Shown in pieces: positions 55,180-63,356 of a stretch of 64,000 nucleotides of DNA; within the stretch, counting starts at the first letter, position 1, and each line of letters begins with the position of its first letter. The translations under genes and the position numbers were made by a program. The notes below the pieces were generated by a model. It made no database searches and was not told where the DNA came from. It was given only the letters and a program-made list of their open reading frames with translations. This stretch comes from Helicobacter bilis (lineage in GTDB: Bacteria; Campylobacterota; Campylobacteria; Campylobacterales; Helicobacteraceae), in assembly GCF_001999985.1 (NCBI RefSeq), contig NZ_CP019645.1, positions 1,240,001 through 1,304,000 on the forward strand, written 5' to 3'.

Positions 55180-56055
55180 ATGGGGAGAATAAGCGGACAT
55201 ATTTTAGCTTTTAGTAGCGTGTTTTTTTGGTCAGCCCTTTATGTTTCTGTGAAGATTCTATTAGATTATTTATCGCCTTTTGAGTTGCTTATTTTACAAT
55301 TTGTATTTGGCTATATTATGCTATTTATGATGAAGCCGACTTTTCTTAGAATCTCACTCAAAGAGGAAGCAATGTTTGCCATTGCGGGCTTATGTGGCAT
55401 TAGCATTTATAATCTATTTTTGAATCTTGCCATAGAGCAAACCTATGCTTCAAATGTGAGTGTCATCATCGCTACCGCCCCACTTTTCACAGGTATTTTT
55501 GCCTTTATGCTTAGGATTGAAAAGCCTTATAGAAATTTTTTTATAGGCTTTATGCTGTGTATCGTGGGCATTATTTTGCTGAGTTATGGCGATGGTGAAG
55601 CGGTAGGATTTAATCCATTTGGCGATATGTTGGCTTTAATCTCGGCTATTGGCTGGGGGGCGTATTCTGTGGCGATTGTTAGCATTATGGATAAGGGATA
55701 TAATATCATCATTGCGACAAGAAAGATAGTGTTTTATGGAATCTTATTTTTAATCCCGGGCTTTTTTATATTTGATTTTAAGCCGCAATGGCACGAACTT
55801 TTAGAACCTATGGTAGCATTTAATTTCATTTTTATTGTGCTTTTTCCATCAGCCCTTTGCTTTTTAATGTGGAACAAGGCGACTTTGCTTATCGGTGCGA
55901 TTAAGACAAATATTTATGTGTATCTTACGCCTATTATTACGATTATCGTGGCGATGATAGCTATTGATGAGCGACTTGGATTCTATGGAATCGTAGGGGT
56001 TATTTTAACGCTATGCGGTGTTATTATTGGTGAGTGTAGGAATAAGAGAGTATAG
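55180..56055 (+). CDS. licB: LicB-like DMT/EamA-family permease
   Basis: This 291-residue, ten-helix drug/metabolite-transporter-family protein has two EamA halves (AFSSVFFWSALYVSVKILLD, and FGDMLALISAIGWGAYSVAI). LicB, the choline importer of lic1 loci, belongs to this superfamily. The one-base gap from the LicA part and shared direction support that role. Other substrates cannot be excluded from sequence alone. Translation may drop when the upstream gene is frameshifted. Confidence 0.75.
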   Translation: MGRISGHILAFSSVFFWSALYVSVKILLDYLSPFELLILQFVFGYIMLFMMKPTFLRISLKEEAMFAIAGLCGISIYNLFLNLAIEQTYASNVSVIIATAPLFTGIFAFMLRIEKPYRNFFIGFMLCIVGIILLSYGDGEAVGFNPFGDMLALISAIGWGAYSVAIVSIMDKGYNIIIATRKIVFYGILFLIPGFFIFDFKPQWHELLEPMVAFNFIFIVLFPSALCFLMWNKATLLIGAIKTNIYVYLTPIITIIVAMIAIDERLGFYGIVGVILTLCGVIIGECRNKRV

Positions 56056-56149
56056 TTTATTCTAACTTCAAGCGTTTGACTGAATCTAAAACTACATGCT
56101 TACATACAAGCTAAACTTAAAGCATTTTAGCAGATTGCTACAATGCTTT

Positions 56150-56479
56150 CTAACCTTTCAACTTTTGCTGGTCTTTAAGGTAATTAAAAAGTAATTCACT
56201 ATATCCAAAGCTACCACTCAAATTCTCTGAAAGCTGCTCTTTAAACATAGCATTATAAATATCACTACCGGGTTGTTTAGGATACAATGGATTATCAAGG
56301 TTTAATGCTGTATCAAGCAGGGTTTTAATAAAGATTGCCTCAAATTTATCAGTTTGTTCTCGCAATGCCTTATCACTCTCAAGCGTCTTGCCATCAACCT
56401 TTGCTTTTAAATCCTTGATTAAGCCACTCTCTTTTGATTGTGCTAATGAACTCATAGTGCTAGTCGTATCAAGTTTCAT
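56150..56479 (-). CDS. flgJ: FlgJ-type flagellar rod-binding protein
   Basis: This 109-residue protein contains only the FlgJ N-terminal rod-capping domain ([40 protein letters not shown]). It lacks the muramidase domain of enterobacterial FlgJ, as is usual in Campylobacterota. It starts with an AAGGAG site and stands divergently to flgA. Confidence 0.85.
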   Translation of the reverse strand: MKLDTTSTMSSLAQSKESGLIKDLKAKVDGKTLESDKALREQTDKFEAIFIKTLLDTALNLDNPLYPKQPGSDIYNAMFKEQLSENLSGSFGYSELLFNYLKDQQKLKG

Positions 56480-56605
56480 AATGTCTCCTTACATTTAATA
56501 TAAATAAAGTCAAGCAAAATAGATTCCCAAACCACACAACACAATCATTGTAGCAAAAAATAAAAAAGATAAAACACAAAAGTTTTATTTTTGTATTTAT
56601 TGCAT

Positions 56606-56611
56606 TATAAT
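56606..56611 (+). promoter_or_regulatory. -10 element before flgA
   Basis: TATAAT lies 29 bases before ATG 56640, leaving a very short leader. Confidence 0.45.
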
Positions 56612-56639
56612 TGTGTAAAAGTTTAGACAAGGAAGTAGA

Positions 56640-57308
56640 ATGCTGCAAAAGATTCTCATATTTTTTTATATTGCCTTTTCTCTTCATGCTTTTGCTAATG
56701 ATAATGTTTCTATACTAAAAAGCTATATTGCTAGTGAATATAAACGCATATATCCAGAACTCACCATAGAATCTATATCGCTTGTTACTCGAAATACACT
56801 CGATCTTTATGCAGTGAGCATTGTATCAAAACAGCTAAATACAACAAAAAGTGCGAATGGCTATCTCACTTTGCAGTATAGACAGAATGGAAAAGTCTTG
56901 CAAGATTCTATACGCTATAGTATAAATGGTTCTATACAGATTCACACCGCCACAGAGAGTATTAAAGCAGGTAGCAACATAACCACAAATAGCTTTATGA
57001 CTAAAACGCAGGACTTCTCATCACTCGCCCTAATCCCTGCTAGTAGATATGAGATACTGCAGTCAAGTGCAAAAGTCTATATCCCAGTCAATACCATAAT
57101 CTATCGTAATAAACTTGCTAAAAGAATGCTTGTGTCTAAAGATTCTAATGTCAAAATTATATTCCGTGATAATGGCATTGAAGCAAGTGCAAGCGGCAGA
57201 GCATTAGAAAATGGCGTGCAAGGCGATACTATTAAGATTGAGAATCTTGAAAGCAAACGCACAATCAATGCAAAAGTCATAGCTGAAAATGTCGTGCAGA
57301 TATATTAA
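56640..57308 (+). CDS. flgA: Flagellar P-ring assembly protein FlgA
   Basis: This 222-residue periplasmic chaperone has a signal peptide (residues 1-19, ending HAFA) and a C-terminal SAF domain (about 95-222: ESIKAGSNITTNSFMTKTQD, LVSKDSNVKIIFRDNGIEAS, ENGVQGDTIKIENLESKRTI). It helps FlgI form the P ring. It is transcribed alone. Confidence 0.9.
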   Translation: MLQKILIFFYIAFSLHAFANDNVSILKSYIASEYKRIYPELTIESISLVTRNTLDLYAVSIVSKQLNTTKSANGYLTLQYRQNGKVLQDSIRYSINGSIQIHTATESIKAGSNITTNSFMTKTQDFSSLALIPASRYEILQSSAKVYIPVNTIIYRNKLAKRMLVSKDSNVKIIFRDNGIEASASGRALENGVQGDTIKIENLESKRTINAKVIAENVVQIY

Positions 57309-57332
57309 CCTTGAGTGTTTGCTATCTGGATT

Positions 57333-58322
57333 CTATATCCTAAAACACACACATAAGCCTTCTTTTTTTGTGCGTTTTGTGAAGAATTCTACTTTTGTGT
57401 TGTGAATCTTTGCAATTTCTTTGACAATAAAAAGTCCTAGTCCAAGTGAGTGGCTGCCCTGCTTTGTATTGCTGCCTTGATAGTATTTTTTTGTAAGATT
57501 TGCAAGTTCATTTTTTGCCACACCTAAGCCATCATCAATAACGGCGATATAACCATCATGTATTTGCACGATGACCTTTGTGTTTGCATATTTTAGTGCA
57601 TTATAGATGAGATTGTTTAGGACTTGCTCTATTAAGATTCTATCTGCAAATATAAGGCGATTTTTACCCTCTAGCACAATCTTTTTATCCTGATATACCG
57701 CTTTTAAAAGATAATTATGGAATCCTTCTATGACCTCTTCACAAAGCAATAAAATATCAAATTGCTCCATTTTTATGGCAATGACATTGTGTTCTAAACT
57801 CTCGCTTAAAGTAAGCTTGTTTAAAAGGGCATTAATCTTTTTGCTATATATCATAATGCGATGCAAAAGCTTATTTCGCATTTCTTCTTCCATTTCCTTG
57901 TGAATCATAATGGTTTCAATACTTGCTTGAATAATGCTTAGCGGATTTTTTATCTCATGTGAGATACTTGCTAGAAGTTGTGTTGTTTGGAGATTTTTTT
58001 CATGCAGTTTTCTGGTGCGTTTTTGGATTCTATTTTGTTGTTTTTGCATGGCTTCACTTAGGGCTTTTAACTCGCTAATATAGGGATTATTATCCTTTTT
58101 TAATGCCTTAAAATTAATATCTTGAAACTTCTTTTCTTTTAGATTGCAAAGGGCATTTTTTGTAGATTCTATAAGATAAGCGTCTTTATCTATATCTTTT
58201 TTGCGTAAAAAATGTGCTAATACAAGAAGTAAGCCAAGTAGATTACAAACTATGGCTATGCTTGTAAAATCAAGAAGGATTGCAAGAATGGATATTGCAA
58301 AGAAAGTCCCATAAACTAGCAT
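57333..58322 (-). CDS. Sensor histidine kinase
   Basis: This 329-residue kinase has two N-terminal transmembrane helices with almost no periplasmic loop (about 3-38), a coiled-coil linker, the H box SISHEIKNPLSII (His122), and an ATPase domain with NLIYNALKYA, VIDDGLGVA and SLGLGLFIVKEIAK. The short loop suggests sensing within the membrane or cytoplasm. It overlaps the response-regulator gene by 7 bases. The pair resembles HP1364/HP1365 (CrdSR) in layout, but I cannot confirm orthology. Confidence 0.88.
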   Translation of the reverse strand: MLVYGTFFAISILAILLDFTSIAIVCNLLGLLLVLAHFLRKKDIDKDAYLIESTKNALCNLKEKKFQDINFKALKKDNNPYISELKALSEAMQKQQNRIQKRTRKLHEKNLQTTQLLASISHEIKNPLSIIQASIETIMIHKEMEEEMRNKLLHRIMIYSKKINALLNKLTLSESLEHNVIAIKMEQFDILLLCEEVIEGFHNYLLKAVYQDKKIVLEGKNRLIFADRILIEQVLNNLIYNALKYANTKVIVQIHDGYIAVIDDGLGVAKNELANLTKKYYQGSNTKQGSHSLGLGLFIVKEIAKIHNTKVEFFTKRTKKEGLCVCFRI

Positions 58323-58999
58323 AGTTTATAGCCCTCATTGCGTATGGATTTAATCTTTACTTCTTTAGTTTCTTTCTCTATTTTTTTACGCAATCTTTTT
58401 ATGCCGACATTTACGCTATTTTCATGATAGCCATCTTTATTGCCCCATGCGTGTTCGAGTAAAAAATCTCTACTCAATGCCTTGCCTGCATGCTGCATGA
58501 AACATTGCATAATGCGTGTTTCAAGTGGGCTTAATTGAATATTGATATCTTCAATGCTTAATTCCTTTGTATCGACTTCTAAGGTTATATTTTTGTATTT
58601 CAGCACAGATCGCACAGAATCTTTTTTATATCTTCTTAGCACTGCTTGAATGCGCGCTACAAGCTCATCAAAGTTAAAAGGTTTTGTTACATAATCATCA
58701 GCATAATGTAGCCCCTTTACCCGCTCCATAGGCAAAGACAAGGCACTCACTACAATAAAGGGTATATCATAGCCTAAATCTTTTATTTCCTTAATAAAGT
58801 CTAGCCCATCTTCTGCCACGAGATTCCTATCTACTAAGATAAGGGCTACATGCTCTTTTTTTAGGAATCTTTTTGCCATATCAGTATTGAGACAACCGAC
58901 AACCTCATAACCACTTGCGTTTAAGGCAGCATTTAGATTAAGCTCGATTAAATCAAGCAAATCTTCTTCATCATCAATACATAAAATCACTTCATTCAC
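58316..58999 (-). CDS. OmpR-family response regulator
   Basis: This 227-residue partner of the kinase at 57333 has a receiver domain with CIDDEEDLLDL and the phosphoacceptor Asp57 (LILVDRNLVAEDG), plus YVTKPFNFDELVARI. A C-terminal winged helix follows (LSPLETRIMQCFMQHAGKAL, HENSVNVGIKRLRKKIEKE, NEGYKL). Unlike the orphan regulator at 13296 it keeps all catalytic residues. It is the first gene of the pair. Confidence 0.92.
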   Translation of the reverse strand: MNEVILCIDDEEDLLDLIELNLNAALNASGYEVVGCLNTDMAKRFLKKEHVALILVDRNLVAEDGLDFIKEIKDLGYDIPFIVVSALSLPMERVKGLHYADDYVTKPFNFDELVARIQAVLRRYKKDSVRSVLKYKNITLEVDTKELSIEDINIQLSPLETRIMQCFMQHAGKALSRDFLLEHAWGNKDGYHENSVNVGIKRLRKKIEKETKEVKIKSIRNEGYKLC

Positions 59000-59284
59000 T
59001 AGCTATCCTTTGCTTTTGTTAGTTAGCAATACGCAATTTTGGATTCTACCTTTTTTTCAATAATATGTAACCAAATAATCCAAATCTATACGGCATAATT
59101 AGGCAATATAAGGCTATTTACATACAAAATATTTTGATACAGAATCTTAAAATTTATAGCAAAGATTACATAAAACATTTACAACTTGGTTTTGATCCCA
59201 ATATATTATTTTTTGACAACTTTATGATAGAATGGTTACTTTTTAGTTATTTTGTAAATTTGTATCTAAGAGAAAGGGGCTAAC

Positions 59285-60211
59285 ATGAAAGAATCAACAT
59301 ATATTTGGAAAAATGGCAAACTTGTCGCTTGGAGTGAAGCGACCACGCATATTTTAAGCCATACTTTGCATTATGGTAATGCCGTGTTTGAAGGCACAAG
59401 GGCGTATATGACAAAAAAAGGGTTAGCGATATTTCGCCTTGATGACCATACAGAAAGGCTTCTTAATAGTGCAAAGATTCTATTAATTAAATGCCCTTAT
59501 ACAAAAGAAGAACTCAAACAAGCACAAATTGATTTATTAAAAGCAAATAGCAAGGATTTTAAGGGTAATGTCTATATCCGCCCGATTATTTATCTTGGCT
59601 ATGGGGCTATGGGGGTTTATCATTTAAATTCGCCCGTTGAAACCGCAATAGCTGCATGGGAATGGGGTGCATATCTAGGCGAAGAGGCTTTGCAAAAAGG
59701 CATTCGCGTAAAAATTAGCTCTTTTGTAAGGAATAATGTAAAATCTACAATGGGTAAGGCAAAGGCGGCGGCGAATTATCTTAACTCACAAATGGCAAAG
59801 CATGAGGCTATTGCAAGTGGCTTTGAAGAGGCTTTATTGCTTGATGATAATGGTTTTGTAGCAGAGGGTAGCGGTGAGTGCTTTTTTATCGTTAGAAATG
59901 GGGTATTAATCACACCGCCTTATGATAACACACTAGAATCTATCACACAAAAAACGACTATTGAACTTGCAAAAGATTTGGGCATAAAAGTTGAGCAAAG
60001 ACGCATTACACGAGATGAAGTGTATATTGCAGATGAAGCGTTTTTCACTGGGACTGCCGCAGAGATTACGCCTATTTGCGAAGTAGATTTCCGCACTATT
60101 GGTGCGGGTAGTCGTGGAGAGATAACAAAGAGATTGCAAGATGAATTCTTCAAAATCGTTATGGGGGAACATGAAAAATACAAGCATTTGCTGACATACA
60201 TTAACGAATAA
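59285..60211 (+). CDS. ilvE: Branched-chain amino-acid aminotransferase
   Basis: This 308-residue class IV PLP aminotransferase makes Leu, Ile and Val. It shows HTLHYGNAVFEGTRAY at the start, KAKAAANYLNSQMAKHEA containing the PLP-binding Lys, and EALLLDDNGFVAEGSGECFF. The TGTAAEITPICEVDFRTIG region is also conserved. An AAAGGGGCTAAC leader precedes ATG 59285. It stands alone opposite the two-component system. Confidence 0.94.
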   Translation: MKESTYIWKNGKLVAWSEATTHILSHTLHYGNAVFEGTRAYMTKKGLAIFRLDDHTERLLNSAKILLIKCPYTKEELKQAQIDLLKANSKDFKGNVYIRPIIYLGYGAMGVYHLNSPVETAIAAWEWGAYLGEEALQKGIRVKISSFVRNNVKSTMGKAKAAANYLNSQMAKHEAIASGFEEALLLDDNGFVAEGSGECFFIVRNGVLITPPYDNTLESITQKTTIELAKDLGIKVEQRRITRDEVYIADEAFFTGTAAEITPICEVDFRTIGAGSRGEITKRLQDEFFKIVMGEHEKYKHLLTYINE

Positions 60212-60267
60212 TGTTTGCATTTTACATGAAGCTGTGATTGCAAACAATAGATTCTATAATATTGTGT

Positions 60268-60290
60268 TATAATCACGCTTTGACTATAAT
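60268..60290 (+). promoter_or_regulatory. Two TATAAT elements before the SPFH gene
   Basis: TATAAT occurs at 60268-60273 and again at 60285-60290, 41 and 24 bases before ATG 60314. Either could be the -10. Confidence 0.4.
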
Positions 60291-60313
60291 CTAGACCTAT
60301 ACAAAGGAACTCA

Positions 60314-61393
60314 ATGCCAATAGATTTAAACGAACATAGACGCAAACAACAAAATAATACACCAAAGCAAACACCGCCAAATAATGAAAATAGAAATAAT
60401 GGAAATGGCAATAATAATGGTAGAAACAATAAGGGCGGATTCAATATGGATTCTATGCCGATGCCAAATATGCCAAGTGGCAAGTTTCTAACCTTTATCA
60501 TATTTGCGGTTATCTTTATAGTGATTTTTGTGTTAGCACGACCATTTGTCATTATTAATTCTGGTGAAGTTGGAATCAAGGTAAATCTAGGTAAATATGA
60601 TGATGTGCCTTTAACGCCGGGCTTACACTTTTTTGTGCCAATCATTCAGCAAGTCATCGTTGTAGATACTAGAATGAGAGTATTGCATTTCTCACGCAAT
60701 GAAGATATGGGAAGTGTAGGAAGAGATGATCAAAGTGTATTGCGAAATGATGCGATTAGCGTTATGGATTCTCGTGGTTTGCCTGTGTCTATTGAGCTTA
60801 CCGTGCAGTATAGACTAGACCCCGATAAAGTCCCAGAAACCATTAAAAATTACCGCGTATCATGGGAACAAAAAATCATTAATCCAGTTATAAGAGATGT
60901 TGTGCGAAGTGTTGTTGGTAATTACCCAGCAGAAGATTTACCAAATAAACGCGATGAGATAGCAGGACTTATCACTTCAAGTTTTGAGACCAAATTGCAG
61001 GCTACACCAAATCAACCTGTTATTTTTGACTCTATCCAATTAAGAGAGATTGTATTGCCACCTATGGTAAAAGAGAGAATTGAGCAAGTCCAAGCCGCAA
61101 AACAAGAAGCAGATAGAGCAAAACAAGAAGCAAATGCCTTGAGAGAGAGAGCGCAAGGTAGAGCCGATGCGGCAATTATTGAGGCAAAAGGTCAAGCACA
61201 AGCAAACCAGCTTTTAAGCGAGAGCTTATCACAACGATTGCTTGACTTGCGTCAAATAGAAGTGCAAGGTAAGTTTAATGAAGCATTGAAAGAGAACAAA
61301 GATGCACAAATTTTCCTTACACCGGGTGGTTCTGTGCCAAACATTTGGGTAGATTCTAAGTCGAAACAACGCACAACAATTAGCAATCATTAA
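60314..61393 (+). CDS. SPFH/prohibitin-family membrane protein
   Basis: This 359-residue protein has an Asn/Gly/Pro-rich cytoplasmic start (1-45), one transmembrane helix (about 55-78, FIIFAVIFIVIFVLARPFVI), a Band-7/prohibitin domain (about 80-250: SGEVGIKVNLGKYDDVPLTP, YRLDPDKVPETIKNYR), and an Ala/Glu/Gln-rich coiled coil (about 255-310). Such proteins build membrane rings and regulate FtsH; the window also encodes a protease-dead FtsH paralogue. It precedes hisIE by a short gap. Confidence 0.88.
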   Translation: MPIDLNEHRRKQQNNTPKQTPPNNENRNNGNGNNNGRNNKGGFNMDSMPMPNMPSGKFLTFIIFAVIFIVIFVLARPFVIINSGEVGIKVNLGKYDDVPLTPGLHFFVPIIQQVIVVDTRMRVLHFSRNEDMGSVGRDDQSVLRNDAISVMDSRGLPVSIELTVQYRLDPDKVPETIKNYRVSWEQKIINPVIRDVVRSVVGNYPAEDLPNKRDEIAGLITSSFETKLQATPNQPVIFDSIQLREIVLPPMVKERIEQVQAAKQEADRAKQEANALRERAQGRADAAIIEAKGQAQANQLLSESLSQRLLDLRQIEVQGKFNEALKENKDAQIFLTPGGSVPNIWVDSKSKQRTTISNH

Positions 61394-61449
61394 TATTTGG
61401 GGCATTGTATGAATCTTGTAGAGACAATATTATGAAGCGAGTGGATAAT

Positions 61450-62172
61450 ATGAAATGCTTACATATTGCTTGGGATAATAAAGGATTAATCCCTTGCATA
61501 ACACAAGATTCTATAAGTAATGAAGTGCTTATGCTTGCCTATATGAATGAAGAAGCGCTAAATCTTACTTTACAAACAGGGATAGCACACTATTTTTCAC
61601 GCTCAAAACAAAGGATTTGGAAAAAGGGGGAGCAAAGTGGTAATATACAAGAAGTGTGTGAAATAAAGCTTGATTGCGATAGCGATTCTATCTTACTTCG
61701 TGTGCGTCAAAAAGGTGTGGCATGTCATACGGGTGAGTTTTCATGCTTTTTTAAAAACATTGATTCTATAAATAAAGATTGTGCTACTACTAGGCAAGAG
61801 AGCCTAGAGACTACAAAAGATTCTCTAACACACAGCCTAAATACTTATGATACACTAGATACACTTTATCACACGCTTTTAGAGCGTAAGAATGCAGATA
61901 GCACAACTTCTTATACCGCTTCACTTTTTGCAAAAGGCACAAATGCTATTGCAAAAAAGATTATTGAAGAAGCAGGGGAATTTTGCTTTGCATTAAAAGA
62001 TAGAGATTCTAAAGAGATTATTTATGAATGTGCTGATGTGTTTTATCATATTGTAGTGGGACTTGCGAGTGAGAATATCCATCCAGATAGAATCTATCAG
62101 GAGCTTATAAGACGCATGGGTGTGAGTGGGATTGCAGAAAAACAAAGCAGAACACAACATGCGATGAAGTAA
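61450..62172 (+). CDS. hisI: Bifunctional phosphoribosyl-AMP cyclohydrolase / phosphoribosyl-ATP pyrophosphatase
   Basis: This product of about 240 residues carries two successive steps of histidine synthesis. The HisI domain (about 1-105) has QSGNIQEVCEIKLDCDSD and RQKGVACHTGEFSCFF with the zinc ligands. The HisE domain (about 150-240) has AIAKKIIEEAGEFCFALKDR and ECADVFYHIVVGLASE. The linker (about 108-145) is Ser/Thr/Leu-rich and longer than usual. Starts at 61432 (MKRVDNM) and 61450 (MKCLHIA) are both possible; 61405 would use a TTG. Confidence 0.92.
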   Translation: MKCLHIAWDNKGLIPCITQDSISNEVLMLAYMNEEALNLTLQTGIAHYFSRSKQRIWKKGEQSGNIQEVCEIKLDCDSDSILLRVRQKGVACHTGEFSCFFKNIDSINKDCATTRQESLETTKDSLTHSLNTYDTLDTLYHTLLERKNADSTTSYTASLFAKGTNAIAKKIIEEAGEFCFALKDRDSKEIIYECADVFYHIVVGLASENIHPDRIYQELIRRMGVSGIAEKQSRTQHAMK

Positions 62173-62185
62173 AGGATAAGTAGGC

Positions 62186-63160
62186 ATGAAAGAGCAAATA
62201 CTCAATTTTATCTCATATTTTCATCTGTATGATTTGATTTTATTTGCGTCATTTGCATTGATTGCTATGTGCTTTGTGTTTTTATCTTTTATTTCATTTC
62301 GCAGAAAAATTATTTCTATTCCCCTATTTTTGTTAGGATTTTGTCTTATTATCGCTATTCCTTTTGCAATGCGTTATTTTATGGAAGAAAGATTCTACAA
62401 GATAGAAAAAGAGATTGCTTACGATCGCACTTATAATTATTCTGATGTGTATCAATATATCGGGACAATTACAAATGTTGGTAAAAGAAATATTGCTGGT
62501 TGCGTGTTTTCACATCAGATTCTTTATGATACAGATAATGAGCAGGGGATAACAAAATACAAGCACAAGATACTGAATCTCGTAAAGCCTAAAAAAGTTT
62601 ATAATAGAGATATTCCTATGGATTTAAAGGTGGGGCAAAGCGTAAAGATTTCAGAAGTTATGGAGAATTACGCACATAAAGGGGAAAAATATATCACAAA
62701 AATAGAGTGTTATGGTAAAGCGAGACATAAAGAGAATGCAAAAGTTTTACAAGGATTCTATAAAGACAATAGCAAAACAGAAGATAGTGAAAATACAGAT
62801 TCTAAAAAAGTGGCAGATGATGCAGGAAAAGATGATATGAGTGCATATACCGATGAGATAAAAAAGCTAGATGATGATAAAAAAGCTAAAAATATAGCCT
62901 CACAAACCCAAAAGGTAAGCATAGAAAAGCAATCACAAAATATCAATATAAATACACAAAATACAGAATCTGCAAACCTAGATTCTAAAGATAATCAAAC
63001 ACAAGATAGCATGAATACACCGCCAAAAACAGACACGCCGCAATCACAAGGCATACCACCACAAATCATGCTGCCACCACAAGAAGAAACATTAGCACCA
63101 AATTGGCGTGAAGAAAGGGATAAGTTTAACCCACCATTGCTAAAAGAAATGCCTAGATAG
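62186..63160 (+). CDS. DUF2393-like membrane protein
   Basis: This 324-residue protein has two N-terminal transmembrane helices (about 15-37 and 47-65) and a conserved domain to about residue 180 (VYQYIGTITNVGKRNIAGCV, FSHQILYD, NRDIPMDLKVGQSVKISEVM). A disordered Asp/Lys/Gln/Pro-rich C-terminus follows. The domain matches the DUF2393 proteins of Helicobacter/Campylobacter, function unknown. It lies 14 bases after hisIE and may be co-transcribed. Confidence 0.75.
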   Translation: MKEQILNFISYFHLYDLILFASFALIAMCFVFLSFISFRRKIISIPLFLLGFCLIIAIPFAMRYFMEERFYKIEKEIAYDRTYNYSDVYQYIGTITNVGKRNIAGCVFSHQILYDTDNEQGITKYKHKILNLVKPKKVYNRDIPMDLKVGQSVKISEVMENYAHKGEKYITKIECYGKARHKENAKVLQGFYKDNSKTEDSENTDSKKVADDAGKDDMSAYTDEIKKLDDDKKAKNIASQTQKVSIEKQSQNININTQNTESANLDSKDNQTQDSMNTPPKTDTPQSQGIPPQIMLPPQEETLAPNWREERDKFNPPLLKEMPR

Positions 63161-63356
63161 AATCTTTGTGGATTTTTTAGACTGAGATTCATATATTTGT
63201 TATATGTGAGATGGCTATTAAATTATGCGATTTCATTGTGCGTTTTAACTAGGATTTTTGCATATTTTGAATGAATTATTTTAAAACAATAAAAATCATG
63301 TTATAATAAACTATTTTTACATTGAAAATAAGTTAATACCAAATGGGAGATACAAT

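Noticed and set aside
59920-60645. 241-residue minus-strand frame over ilvE and the SPFH gene
   Set aside because: It spans the end of one well-supported gene, the intergenic promoter and the start of another; no family resemblance.
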